A stretch of DNA of 30,692 bases from Entamoeba invadens IP1 (taxonomy: Eukaryota > Evosea > Mastigamoebida > Endamoebidae). The notes under the pieces are model-generated. The model saw only the letters and a program-made list of their open reading frames with translations, was not told where the DNA came from and ran no database searches. Positions within the stretch are counted from its first letter, which is position 1, and each line of letters begins with the position of its first letter. The stretch covers positions 46,444-77,135 of the forward strand of contig NW_004191902.1 in the NCBI RefSeq assembly GCF_000330505.1, in the 5' to 3' direction. Below, piece after piece: positions 1-10,529 of the stretch. The translations under genes were made by a program, and so were the position numbers.

Positions 1-868
1 ACGTTCTCTTTCGTGTCGAGTTTCAAGTTCTCAGTTCAATTTCCAAGTTCCTTGCATCATAAACATCTCCAATTGCTGCAGCACGATATCTGTTAATTGT
101 CTGATATTTTTCAAGCAAAAACTTATATTTAGTAAAAGATTGTAAAATAAAAGAAAAAAGAAAAAACTAATGAGGGTTTCCTAAATTCATTTGTGCCAGA
201 TTTAAGCGTTTAAACAAATTATTTTTCTCGATTTATTGAAATAAAAACAACCAAATATATTATAATTAATTATTATTATTAATAAATAATAATAAAAACA
301 ACCAACAATATTTCATTTTTTTATTGTAAGGCAACTTATTTTGATTTGTTAAAAACTTATTTGATAAAGGTACCACTCAAATGGATGTAATATTTGATAG
401 AGATTTGACTGGATCTAACAAACAAAAGTATTTCAACCTTTATTTATGTATTTATTGATTAAAGGGACTGTAGTGATTGCTGGAATAATTTAACTTTGTT
501 TGTGTATATTGTAAAACTTTTATTATAATCAAATCAACAAATAAAATTTTTGAACGAATGTTTTTTAAAAAATTGTGTTTATTTGAAAAGTTCCTAAAAT
601 AATTATTGCCTAAAAAGGTATTATAAAGTATGAATTTACAATAAAAAATAAACATTTTATTTGATAAATGATAATGTTTGTTATAAGAATTGTGAAATTA
701 AAAATCGTATGTTTATTTAATAATAAATTATTTATACATTTTTATTGTTGTTAAGATTATAAACTATTAAAGTAAAATTGGATTTTTTTTAAATAATTAG
801 TATGAATTTTTTTTTTCAATTAAAAAAATTGATTGACTTTTGTTTATTTGTTTCATACTAAAAAAACA
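1..868. other. AT-rich stretch with coding-like scraps
   Basis: No intact gene is visible. Two pieces look more coding-like than their surroundings. On the minus strand, 166 down to 23 is open and its last part reads as a normal amphipathic peptide ending in a stop at 23-25. It could be the last exon of a gene whose upstream part I cannot find. On the plus strand, about 362-455 is open and contains acidic and polar residues rather than the Lys/Asn/Ile/Phe mix of random AT-rich DNA. Neither piece has a start codon and clear splice sites. Both could be gene remnants. Confidence 0.3.
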
Positions 869-1555
869 TTAATTTTCAAAAATGTTAGTTCGTGACAAAC
901 TTGATTGGGTTGGGCTTTCTAGTGATTCTCTCTGAACCCAAGCATCAAATGGTGTTCGTCTTTCCACAAAATTGAACATTGGATAAACTACTTTCAGTGA
1001 GTGTTTTAAACTTCGACTCTCACCAATAATTGGATCGTTTTTTAAATCTCTCAAATGAAGGTACAGATTCTTTAAATTTTGCAACGCACCACCAAGAGCA
1101 ACATGAACATGTTCTGCCTCAATTGGTTCATGAGGTATTCTATCTTCCCATAAAATGTAATTGTGAGCAATATTTTTGTAACAATCAAAAAGGGTTTGTC
1201 CGCTCATGATCGAAATAAGCTCTTTAAGTGCTATTTTTGCTTTTTCTTGTGTTGGGTCTTCTTTTACTTTTATCAGTTTAAGCCAAAACTTTTCGTGTTC
1301 AAATTCCAATTTTTGAAACACAGCTCTATCTTCTTCAACAAAAATGCGACCATTCTTGTATTTTTCTTGCAAAAGAGGTTGAATTTTTTGAGTTAAAAAA
1401 GAGCCTTCTTCATGAAAAAGAGAATTAATAACCTTTATACCAGCTTGTGTAAGTTTTTTGGATTTGAACAATGGTCTCAAAATGGGTTGATCATCATCTT
1501 TTAATCCATTAGAATAATAGACCAAAACAAATAAAATCATTCTTAACATCAACAT
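869..1555 (-). CDS. Putative secreted protein, family unknown
   Basis: I do not recognise this family. The reading frame encodes 228 residues. The first 15-17 residues (several Met, then a hydrophobic run ILFVLVYY followed by SNG) look like a signal peptide, so the product is probably secreted or enters the endomembrane system. The remainder is soluble, charged and mostly helical in character. It has almost no cysteine (one, in FDCYKN), so it is not a disulfide-rich surface protein. No membrane segment follows and there is no obvious C-terminal anchor. Met1, Met3 or Met6 could all be the start; Met1 is the longest choice. The amino-acid composition is balanced, unlike the Lys/Asn/Ile/Phe-rich spurious frames around it, which supports a real gene. 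No neighbour lies within 1.5 kb, so context gives no clue to its role. Confidence 0.6.
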   Translation of the reverse strand: MLMLRMILFVLVYYSNGLKDDDQPILRPLFKSKKLTQAGIKVINSLFHEEGSFLTQKIQPLLQEKYKNGRIFVEEDRAVFQKLEFEHEKFWLKLIKVKEDPTQEKAKIALKELISIMSGQTLFDCYKNIAHNYILWEDRIPHEPIEAEHVHVALGGALQNLKNLYLHLRDLKNDPIIGESRSLKHSLKVVYPMFNFVERRTPFDAWVQRESLESPTQSSLSRTNIFEN

Positions 1556-3488
1556 TTTAATTTAAAGTATTTTTTAAAGTTCAACATTTTGAAATATGTA
1601 ATTATAATATAAAATTTACAAGTGAGTTATCTAAATATGTCAATTCACTATGTCTACAAATACAATTTATTTTTAAAGTCTTTTTTTATTTTATTTTTCA
1701 AAATAACTAATAAAATTCAGTATTAAATTTTTTGGAATAATGATTACAAATAGAAAACTATTTCATTATAAATGAATTAAGGCAGTTTATACAATATACT
1801 CAACACTTAAAATATTATGTTGACAAATTTTCTTAAAATAGTCTTTTTTTACAAATTGTATAATTATAATTTTTGGTTGTTGACAATTCACAAAAAAATA
1901 TATAGATAGTCTGAATAATAGTTTATAAAATAAAATAATTTGTTGGAAAATTTTGTTTCTGCAATAAAAAAGACATATACCATTCATATATATATATATT
2001 AAGTAGAATTACTTAATAATTAATAAACACAAAATAATCTTAATAAACCTTTTTACTGATTTCATATTTTAATTTCATTTTTATTAGTATATTAATTAAG
2101 TTAGTCAATTTTTAAACGTATTGTTTTTGCAACAAGCCTGTGTTGAAAACTCGTAATAATAAGTGAATTCTAAATTGATTTGTTATATTTAAAAATTAAA
2201 AAACTTATAATTATTAATAATTGGACAAATTAATAAAAGTTAATTATAAATACCATTAATACACAACATTTTTTTTATTTTTGTTGTTATCAAGACTTGA
2301 AATTACAACTATTATAAAATTGACAAATTATTTTTTTTAATTGATAAAAGGAATTACATAAACAAATTGACAAATAAAAATTTATTTATATCAAAAATGA
2401 CAAATGTAACAATTTGTGTTGTTTTTGTGTTGGTTACACATGTAAGTTAAAATTAAAAATAAATATTATAATTATAAATTAAAAATAAACACTTTCTTAA
2501 TATTGTACCACAAAGTTTGTTACAACAAGTGTTTTTGAATCAATGACCAAATAAATGCTGGTTTATTGAAATTGAAAATTTAGTAATAAACACTAATAAT
2601 TAATTATACAAATTTGAAATTATTATTGATATTATTAAAATGTTATTGTCAAAAATACCCGAAACATTGTTGTTGATAAGAACCTTTAGTACCACTTATT
2701 TTAATTTAATTGGATATTTTCTATTTATATAATTATATATCAGTTTTAATGTTTTTCTTTACTTAGAAATGATTAAATAACACAAATAAAACATATTTCA
2801 ACTTGTTATAATAAAATACTTTTATAAAACAAGTATTTATGCACAACAATGGTTTTAAAACCAGAATATCTTAATAAAATATAATAAAAGTTAATATTTG
2901 TCTTTCAATTGTCAATAATAAATATTTTATGTTTGTTTATAATGTGTTGATTAAATGTGTGATTTTGAATTTTTACAGAGTTAAAAAATTGTAATAGAAA
3001 TATTGATTGTTTCGAAAAATAATTTGTAATATCAATCAATAAATTGAACTCGTATTGCCAATACTTTGAACTTAAAACACTCAAATTAAATTTAACAATT
3101 TATAGTTTAATTAATCAAGACAATTTACTTTATTTTGTCATTTTTTTATTATTTTTTGTTTTTTATAAATAATAAATTAATTAATTATTATTTAAAATTT
3201 TATTACAATTATATAATAAAATATTATTATATATGTATTATAAATTTATTATATATTTACTTATAAACCTTTTTATCAATTAACCACCAATTCTTCAAAA
3301 ATTGTTTATTAAAAACAAAATTTATTTACATTACATTTTAATTGATTTTTTTAATTATTCCAACACACCATAAAAAAAACTTTTTGAAAACAAGAATTTA
3401 GGTCTTAACTTCCAACCCAATTCGTAAAAAAATCCATATTTTTAGCTCCACAAAAGCCTCGAAAACTTCAAAATCAGTTTAATTGCAT
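1556..3488. other. Long AT-rich intergenic region
   Basis: About 1.9 kb with no supportable gene. It holds AT microsatellite-like runs (for example near 1988-2000 and 3225-3260). One curiosity is a 15-codon hydrophobic peptide start at 2397-2441 followed directly by GTAAGT at 2442, which resembles a signal-peptide exon without a visible second exon. Confidence 0.4.
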
Positions 3489-4049
3489 ATGTCTTCCAAA
3501 GTGACTTTGAAAATAGTAGTTTTAGGGGACAGTTTTGTTGGGAAAACTTCTTTAATCAATCAATTTATCAACCGGAAGTATTCGTGTGACTACAAAGCAA
3601 CGATTGGCGTTGATTTATCAACACGTCAAATATCATTAGAGAATCAAATAGTGAATTTGACTGTATGGGATCCAAGTGGATCCGAGCGGTTTCGGTGTGT
3701 CTCTGATTCGTTTTTTAGAGGAACTGATGGGTGTGTTTTAGTGTGTTCTTTGACATCGAGCGAGTCGTTAAATTCATTAGACCAGTGGATCGAAGATCTC
3801 ACACGATTCACTGGGAAAGATATCCCATTTGTGGCCGTGGCAAACAAAGCCGACGTCGACGAATTTGAGTGGCAAATCACTCAGAACAAATTCGAGGTGT
3901 GGGCTACTATGAAGAAATTCAAGTGTTTTTTGGTGTCAGCAAAAGACGCAACAAATGTGGAAAACGCTTTTTTCGAGTTAGCTGAGTTGGCACTCAAAAA
4001 CACCAAATTTGCTCAACAGATGCAACCGTTTGTTTGTATAGTTATTTGA
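3489..4049 (+). CDS. Rab-family small GTPase, altered switch II
   Basis: This intronless gene encodes a 186-residue Ras-superfamily GTPase, closest by eye to Rab7-type Rabs, which regulate vesicle traffic. Visible motifs: P-loop GDSFVGKT (13-20), the switch I Thr in KATIG (Thr38), NKAD (119-122) and SAK (150-152). The G3 motif is unusual. The normal WDTAGQE is WDPSGSE (60-66), so the Gln that positions the hydrolytic water is Ser65, with Pro and Ser at the two positions after Asp. In Ras and Rab proteins, change of this Gln generally lowers intrinsic GTP hydrolysis. The C-terminus is Cys-Ile-Val-Ile, a single-cysteine CaaX-like end rather than the usual double-cysteine Rab tail; the final Ile suggests geranylgeranylation. 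The start is the ATG at 3489; an in-frame TTG two codons upstream is not needed. It is the first and best-preserved of three adjacent GTPase-like genes. Confidence 0.92.
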   Translation: MSSKVTLKIVVLGDSFVGKTSLINQFINRKYSCDYKATIGVDLSTRQISLENQIVNLTVWDPSGSERFRCVSDSFFRGTDGCVLVCSLTSSESLNSLDQWIEDLTRFTGKDIPFVAVANKADVDEFEWQITQNKFEVWATMKKFKCFLVSAKDATNVENAFFELAELALKNTKFAQQMQPFVCIVI

Positions 4050-5044
4050 AGTCATTTTCTTTTGTTTTATAATTTAAAGTTAACATCTTCATTTTTACAT
4101 TGAAGAAAAATCGTTTAAAATATAACGATTTTATTTTAGTTAAATGTATTAATATATTAATATATTATTAATATATATACTATACTTAATAGGTTTATTT
4201 TCAATCAGTTAATTAAGAGTTTATTTAATTATTAAATTAAAAATATTTTAATAAAACTAATTATTTGATTGTTAATTATAAGTTTACAATTTATGATTTT
4301 TTATATTGACTGTGATATACAAAATAAAACTTTATTTTTATTAAACAAGTTTAATTTAATTATATCAAATATTAAAATTATATTTGTGTGTCTGTATTTA
4401 ATATAAGTGGTGTGTTTTATATAACAATTTAACTTTATATATTTTTTGAATAATATATAATCACAAATAGACAATCAGTGGTAACAACTATTGACTTGGA
4501 AGAACCAAAAATTGAGAACAAATCTTGTGGATGTTAATAACAACAAAGTATTTATACATCTTTTTTCGTGTTAAAATTTAATATTATTTTATATTTGTTT
4601 GAAGACCTTAAATTGTATATCTTATTTTATTATTTATATTAAATAAAACACTAGATTATATCATTACTTTTTGATTGTTTCATTTTCTTATATAAATGCT
4701 AAATTATAAATATAATGTGATATATTAACGTTATAAATTACTTCAAAAATAACAAATTTGTGATCATCAATGCATCATGAAGTAACTATATACTAAGTGT
4801 TAAATTGTTTTGAAGTAAGACACAAAAAAGATTTTTAATCAAAACAACGATTTTAATTGATTTTATCTTTTGATATATTTAAAAATTAAAAGAAAATCAA
4901 ATTTTGTGTGAAATCAATCAATTTGAATTTTTTTGTTTATTAAAGTTTAACAATAAATTAAAACTACAAACCAATTTAAATTATTTACCATTAAAGTGAT
5001 TTAAAAACGAAAACTAGTAAATAAATACAAATTGATAATAATCG
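4050..5044. other. AT-rich intergenic spacer
   Basis: About 1 kb between the first and second GTPase-like genes. I see only AT-rich sequence with TA-rich tracts and no coding-like frame, RNA gene or clear repeat. Confidence 0.5.
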
Positions 5045-6099
5045 ATGGCTACTCAAACAATACGCGAAGAATTTGAATTTATGAGGATTTACGTGACTGG
5101 AGAATACCACACCGGTAGAAACCTTTTTTGTTATAAAATTACCAACCGTTTGAAAGGTGAAGAGGATTTTAATCATGATGCTGGTCTATATTTTCTTGAA
5201 GACTTTGTATTACTAAATTTAAATCGAAGAAATAAAAACTTAAAAATACAATATTTTAAAACTTGTTTGTTCTTTTTTTAAACTCAATATTTGTGTGAAT
5301 AATAATGACAACTTATAATTTATTAAAAATGTAAAACAATAAAATGTAACCTATATATTGAATGTATATAAATTTATAAATATTAAACAATAACATTAAA
5401 TATATGTTATTAAATAAATATTATAACTTTGAAATATATTTAATTTATTGTATTTAATATATGAACACAAACAATAATTGAATATACACTTTTAAGAAAA
5501 TGGTGACTCATTTTAATAACATTTAATAATATTTATTATTATTTATTGTGATTTACATGTTATCGATATTTTTATTTATTTTTTTTAATATAAAAATGTA
5601 AATTCAATTTCAATAACTTAAAGATTCATCAGAAACATATTACCACTACCACCCAGACCGTTGTATAAGATACAGTGAAATGTATATGAAAGACGCCGTG
5701 CTTCTTTTATTCAATTTTCAAAATTTTGGGACGTTTGATATGATCGACCATTACATTGAATTAATTTTAGATTCGGTTCAAAAATTAAAGGAAAAACGTA
5801 ACACAACGAATGAACCAATTTTATGTGTTGCTGGTAATTGGAGAGATAATTACAACGAGTGCAGAGTAAGTCAAAGGGAGTTCATCAAGAAGTTAAAAAT
5901 GACCAAAGTGAGAATGTATGAAATGAGTGCGTTAAAGAGTGATGGAGTGTTTTATGTAAATGATGATATTATAAACAGTGTTTTGAATAAAAGAGAAGGT
6001 ACTGAATATTATACAACAAACAAAACAACAACAGTTGTTCAAAACACAAACAACAAAAATGAAAATAAATCATGTCTTCTTGTTTATATTTTTTATTAA
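5045..6099 (+). CDS. Divergent small-GTPase-like gene, probably spliced
   Basis: Two coding blocks together resemble a small GTPase that has lost its nucleotide-binding signatures. Exon 1 (5045-5264, 73 codons plus one base) carries a beta-1/P-loop-like segment, VTGEYHTGRN. The expected Gly-x4-Gly-Lys-Ser/Thr is Gly-x4-Gly-Arg-Asn. The block ends in a beta-3-like strand, NLKIQYF. A GTTTGTTC donor follows at 5265. An acceptor AAAG ending at 5623 restores the frame into exon 2 (5624-6099), where YMKDAVLLLFNF matches the beta-4 region. GNWRD stands in for NKxD and SAL for SAK. The predicted product is about 231 residues, with a Cys-Leu-Leu-Val near but not at the C-terminus. The 359-nt intron is long for Entamoeba and its end is AAG rather than TAG, so the junction is uncertain. 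It may be a diverged pseudo-GTPase or a decaying copy. Confidence 0.5.
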
Positions 6100-6369
6100 A
6101 AACTTATAAAATGTTATTTTATTACAATAAAAATGTTCTAACTATAATTTATAATTAAATTACACTTAACTCAAATGAACTAGACACACTTTAATTATAA
6201 TACTTTAGAATAATTTGATATACAATATAACAATTTTAATTAGAATATAAATTTAAATATTATTCAAATAAAAATAACAAATAAAATTTGTGCTCTTATA
6301 TAAATTGTAATTTTGAAAATTTAAAAAAAATACCTTTCATGTTTTTTTAAAAAAACTAAAAAAAAATAA

Positions 6370-7189
6370 ATGGAAAGCCCGACACAAAAAGTTAATCTGT
6401 TATTAATTGGTGACCAAAATGTTGGAAAAGTTTTTGTTCTTATATTTAAACAAATATTAAAACGTAGAAATCGGTTATTGAGAGATTAATGAATGACACT
6501 TTTGTGGAAAACGGCCTATTAGAAACATACATGGGTTTTGTAACCAAAGTTTGTTAATATAACATCATAAATTAAACAATTATTTGTTACTAATTCCACC
6601 AAAAATAAAGTAACTTGATTTGTTAAATTAATAATTTTATAAATAATTATTGTAATTATCAATTATTAATCTTTTTCTTTAATAAAAATGTTATAAATAA
6701 CAAATAGAAATTAATTATTGACAGAAAAATAATAAAAGTATTGATATTTGGTCCTTGTTTGTTATTCTTTCGACAATACTGTATTAATAACATTAAGATT
6801 GCGCCTATGATATTCAAAGGATGCCGAGATTTGAACATCAATGCGTGAATGGGTATATATTATGTTGTTCTTGTGATAACATCAATTCTGCACGAAACAT
6901 AGAATTGTTAATAAAAGAAATTGACAATATAAAAGCACAAGACCAATTGAAGAATAAATACATTATAATGACAAAAAGTGACTTAGAAATAAATCAAGAT
7001 GTATTGAAAAATATTGAAAATATATCAAAGAAGCATAACATTAACTTCTTCGTATGCTCTTCAAAAACAAACCAAGGAATCGTGGAGTTTATTCTTACTG
7101 TCGTGTGTGAATTACTTGAAAACGAATCAACATACAAAGAAATAAAACAACACCAAAGTGATGAAATTTTTCGATGTGCATGTGTTTAA
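6370..7189 (+). CDS. Atypical Rab-like GTPase in four exons
   Basis: I reconstruct four exons: 6370-6429, 6468-6548, 6708-6756 and 6798-7189 (582 nt, 193 residues). The introns are 6430-6467 (GTTTTTGTTC...GTAG, 38 nt), 6549-6707 (GTTTGTTAAT...ATAG, 159 nt) and 6757-6797 (GTTTGTTATT...TAAG, 41 nt). Joined in frame, the protein lines up with Rab proteins with almost no gaps. Exon 1 ends at the P-loop GDQNVGK. Exon 2 continues KSVIERLMNDTF. Exons 2-3 span the beta-2/beta-3 hairpin (FVTKKLIID, then IIKVLIF). Exon 4 holds VNGYILCCSCDN, then TKSD (for NKxD) and SSK (for SAK), and ends in Cys-Ala-Cys-Val, a plausible prenylation tail. The P-loop Ser/Thr that binds magnesium is Lys21. The whole WDTAGQE motif is lost although spacing is kept. 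GTP hydrolysis by the normal mechanism looks impossible; nucleotide binding is doubtful. Confidence 0.65.
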
Positions 7190-7724
7190 TAATTGAAATT
7201 TTATTAAACCATTTTTTATAAAATGAAAATATTTAATTTGACGTACATACGATTAAGATAATAAAAAAGTATGTTTTGAGTTATAAATATTATTTAAATT
7301 ATTGATAAAAACTAATTCAATATAAAATTTATAATATTTATTGATTTATCACTTCATATTATAATATATTTGTTAAATTTTCGATTTCCACTTTAAAATT
7401 AAATAATTAAAGTTTGTTATCAAAATTAACACTTGTAATTACATTAAACAAAATTCAAGTTCCAAAAAACCAGAAATCTAAAATTTATAAAATACTTTAA
7501 ACATTTTAAAGGTTTATCGTGTTCATAAAAACAAACGTGATGATAAAAAACTAAAATAAAGAGAAATATCCGAGTAAAAACTTGTCAAAAACACCCTAAA
7601 ATTTTTAAATAATTGTTCACAAATAATTTATTTGTTTAAATAAAATAAAATGTGTTTTTGTTATTTAAAAAAATTAAAAAAACGACTGAAATCTTTTCAA
7701 AATTACTTGAAGCATCAAGAAAAC
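7190..7724. other. AT-rich intergenic spacer
   Basis: About 535 bp between the end of the third GTPase-like gene and the end of the convergent actin-bundling gene. It would contain both 3' untranslated ends. No gene, repeat or RNA is visible. Confidence 0.5.
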
Positions 7725-9161
7725 TTATTTCTTGACGATACCTCCCTTTCTAACTGGCATAAACTTCTTCTTTTCGGTAACTTCTCTTTGCATGAACCAA
7801 ATAGCACCTTGTCCACTGCCTTCCGCCTTCTTTTTCTGTTCTTCAAGATATGCTTCTGCCTCGGCAACTTTGTTGTTTGCGTCTTGGACAGCTTCTTCTG
7901 CAGCCTGAGCAGCTTCTTCTGCTTGTTTCTCTGCTTCTTCAGATTGTGCTTGAGCTTCCTCTGCTTGTGCTTTGGCTTCATTAGAAGCTTTCAAGGCGTT
8001 TTCTGCTTGTTGTTGAGCTTCTTCTGCTTGTGCTTTAGCTTCGTCTGCAGCATTTTTAGCGTCGAGCGCCTGTTGCGCAGTCGCTGATGCTTTTTCACGT
8101 GCTTCAGTAGCAATTTTTACTATTAATTAATTATCGTGTTATTATCAAAATGTTCCGCGTCATCAGTACAATACTGTGAATATAGTACTTTATACTAGTT
8201 GATATCATATAAATTATCATATAAATTATTATAATAATATATACTATAATATACTATATATTGATAGATATAACAAACCAGGCTTTGCCGCCTTTCTTTG
8301 AGCAGCTTCCAACGTCATTTTTGCTCTTCTCAATGGCAAGTCGTCTTCGTCTTCCAATTTTGCGAGTTCTTGAATAGCAGCATTCTTTGCGACTAAACCA
8401 GCAGTCTCGATTTTCTTCTTTAAAGCGACTTTCTTGTTTTCTTTGGCATCTTCTTGTGACTTGACTTCGTTCAAAGCTTTGGTCACTTCATCTTCAGCAG
8501 CTTGAGCTTCTTTCTGACGAGCAATGGCGACATCTTCGTCCTTTTTAGCAACGTCAGCAGCTTCACTTGCGACTTTAGCTGTTTGGTCAGCCTCTTCGAC
8601 CTTCTTAGCAGCTTCCTCTGCCTTTTCTTTTGATTCTTCAGCCTTTTTAGTTGCTTCAGTTGCTGCACTCTTGGCTTCAGCAGTCTTCTTTCTCGACTCT
8701 TCAGCAGCGGCTTTGGACTCTTCGGCTTTCTTGGTGGCACTCTCTAAAGCAATGGTAACGTCTTCTAACATCTTCTTGGCCTTTTCAATGCCTTCGATGT
8801 TGCCCCCTTGTGGAGCGTTGACGACTTCCTTCCAGTCATACCCAAAGTGGAAAATGAGGAAATTGATCATCGAAATCTTTTTGAAGGAAGTCACACCAAC
8901 TTTCCTCATGTGATTTCTCATCTCTTGGAAGGTCTGCTGGGCATTCAATTTCTCAAAAACTCGGTGCATGTTGACTTCATCAAGGCCACAACCCTCTTTG
9001 CCATTCTCTTGCTCTAATGAGGCAAAGAGAGAGACTAAACTCCATAACTCCTCAGCTCGGGCATCTTTCTCTTTGAACCACATCGCATTTAACATCCAGA
9101 CGGCTTGGTCTTGGAACTTCTTCTGACCGATCGTCTTGAGTTGTTCTAAATCTTCTGCCAT
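7725..9161 (-). CDS. ABP34-type actin-bundling protein with long coiled coil
   Basis: Two exons (9161-8279 and 8119-7725) flank an intron with a GTTTGTT donor and TAATAG acceptor (8278-8120, 159 nt). They join in frame to 425 codons. The globular N-terminal part (about 1-120) contains VWMLNAMWF and an EF-hand-like helix-loop-helix. The last 27 residues contain GAIWFMQRE followed by a basic tail. Both ends resemble the calcium-regulated 34-kDa actin-bundling protein known from Dictyostelium. Members of that family crosslink F-actin in cortex and protrusions. Two things are odd. First, residues about 122-395 are an Ala/Glu/Lys-rich coiled coil with many KAEE/EAxK repeats, making the protein longer than the roughly 295-residue Dictyostelium form. 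Second, the EF-like loop at residues 89-100 has none of the acidic calcium ligands. A GAACT motif lies about 75 nt upstream (9234-9238, minus). The family call comes from memory of the domain ends. Confidence 0.8.
8120..8278 (-). other. Intron of the actin-bundling gene
   Basis: On the minus strand it begins GTTTGTTATATC and ends AATTAATTAATAG. Removing it joins a codon split after its first base and merges two Ala/Glu/Lys-rich reading frames into one. Both splice ends match the usual Entamoeba signals. Confidence 0.85.
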
Positions 9162-9878
9162 TGATTTTGAAAATATGAAGATTCATCTTAAATTAATTAA
9201 TTCGGTTTTAAATTTGTTTACGAATCAATTTGAAGTTCACCTATTATTTTGAAGCAAAAATTAAGTTTATATTTTTGGTATATATTAATGTTAATATAGA
9301 AGAATTCTAATTTACAATTAATTTACCTTTTTTATTTAAAAATTTCAGTTGAAAAAGAAATAAAACAAAACCAATATATTAAGAAGGAGGTTTATTTATT
9401 AGTTTTTGTAGTTCATTGGAATTTGGTTATATTGTCCAATAAAAATCGGGAAATTTATTTTAAACGATTCATGGAGTTTACAACTTTATAGATTATTTAT
9501 TAATATATTAAATATTAAAATCATGTTCTAATATATACATTTTTGATTCGTTTTTTATATTTAATAAAAACACTCGAGACTTTTGAGAAGTTTGTAAAAA
9601 AAATAATCAAAGCCAGTTTAGAAACCTTATTTATTTTGTTAACCTTATTTATCGATTATAATTGTTTGTTTTTTCTTTTTTTATAACTCAAAAATTACAT
9701 GCAAAAACAAAAAACAACAATAAAATTGATTGTCAACGATTCACACTCTAATACAAAGAAACGAAGCTTTTTTACATCAACAAATAAAACTATTAATTTG
9801 GTACTCGACGTAAATAAAAAACAATTGTGATATTCAAAAACGTGTTAACGAACATGCATTAAACAATCAAATACAACG

Positions 9879-10025
9879 ATGAATCAAAACTGTAAATGTG
9901 AATATAAAAATACAAAAATCAAAAAAATAAGTTGCGTCGTGAGCGTCGAGGAAAGAGGGTCGCGGAGTATTAAACAGCCAATTAATCAAGTCATTGATTT
10001 TCAAAAAGACTATAAAACTTTTTGA
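9879..10025 (+). CDS. Possible 48-residue small ORF
   Basis: A short frame opens at an ATG at 9879 and stops with TGA at 10023-10025. It spans the only GC-richer segment of a 1.3-kb intergenic region, and the middle contains Val, Ser, Arg and Glu codons that are uncommon in random AT-rich frames here. There are three cysteines near the N-terminus, no signal peptide and no recognised domain. The GC-rich patch could instead be a non-coding RNA or regulatory block. Length alone does not prove coding. Confidence 0.25.
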   Translation: MNQNCKCEYKNTKIKKISCVVSVEERGSRSIKQPINQVIDFQKDYKTF

Positions 10026-10501
10026 AGTTTGTTAGCAATAATTTCCCGTTATTTTGATTAAATTTATAACCCTTTAAACCTTGTTTATCGCTTTTAGATG
10101 TTTAAAAACAATTGGTCAATGGTCTTAACCTTATTTACGTTATTGATTATGTTATTGGTTAATTAGTTTAGGAATAGTTATATTTCTTATAATACTTTTG
10201 GGGTTTTGCTTTTTACTTAAGATAGGAACATTTTAATCTGAAGACAATATTAAAAAATTAAAAAAAAGTTTACAGACTAACTTTATAATTAAATACCTAC
10301 ATTATAAATACTTATTTAACAAACGGTATATCATTATATCAATATATTTAAATTTTAATTTTGTAGTATATTCATTCAAACATCATTCAATAATTACTTT
10401 TTATTATTTAAAAATAAACACAATTTTATTTATAAATTTAATATGTTAAAAAATTTTATACCCTCTTGATAACTAAGTCAATTTTATTACTTTTGAAAAC
10501 C

Positions 10502-10510
10502 AATTGAACT
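10502..10510 (+). promoter_or_regulatory. GAAC-like core promoter element
   Basis: AATTGAACT lies about 20 nt upstream of the RNase T2 start codon. Entamoeba core promoters are known to carry a GAAC element close to very short 5' untranslated leaders, so position and sequence fit. The match is short and could be chance. Confidence 0.3.
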
Positions 10511-10529
10511 CTATAATTGAATATATTTG

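Larger units (their letters stand above)
9162..10529. other. Intergenic region with one GC-richer island
   Basis: Divergent promoter region between the actin-bundling gene (minus) and RNase T2 gene (plus). It is AT-rich except for a GC-richer patch at about 9930-9985, which lies inside a 48-codon open frame (see 9879-10025). I see no tRNA fold or other RNA signature. Confidence 0.45.

Noticed and set aside
452..655. 67-codon minus-strand frame
   Set aside because: Composition is the Phe/Asn/Ile/Lys/Tyr mix expected from random AT-rich DNA; no motif and no flanking splice context.
1787..1987. 66-codon minus-strand frame
   Set aside because: Random-looking AT-rich translation, no signal or domain.
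3644..3880. Antisense frame within the Rab gene
   Set aside because: It mirrors a clearly coding GTPase on the other strand.
8483..8913. Ala/Ser-rich and Lys/Arg-rich frames inside the actin-bundling gene
   Set aside because: They are shifted or reverse readings of the Ala/Glu/Lys repeat and have no independent support.
9930..9985. tRNA or other structured RNA in the GC-richer patch
   Set aside because: No cloverleaf or B-box-like sequence is visible.
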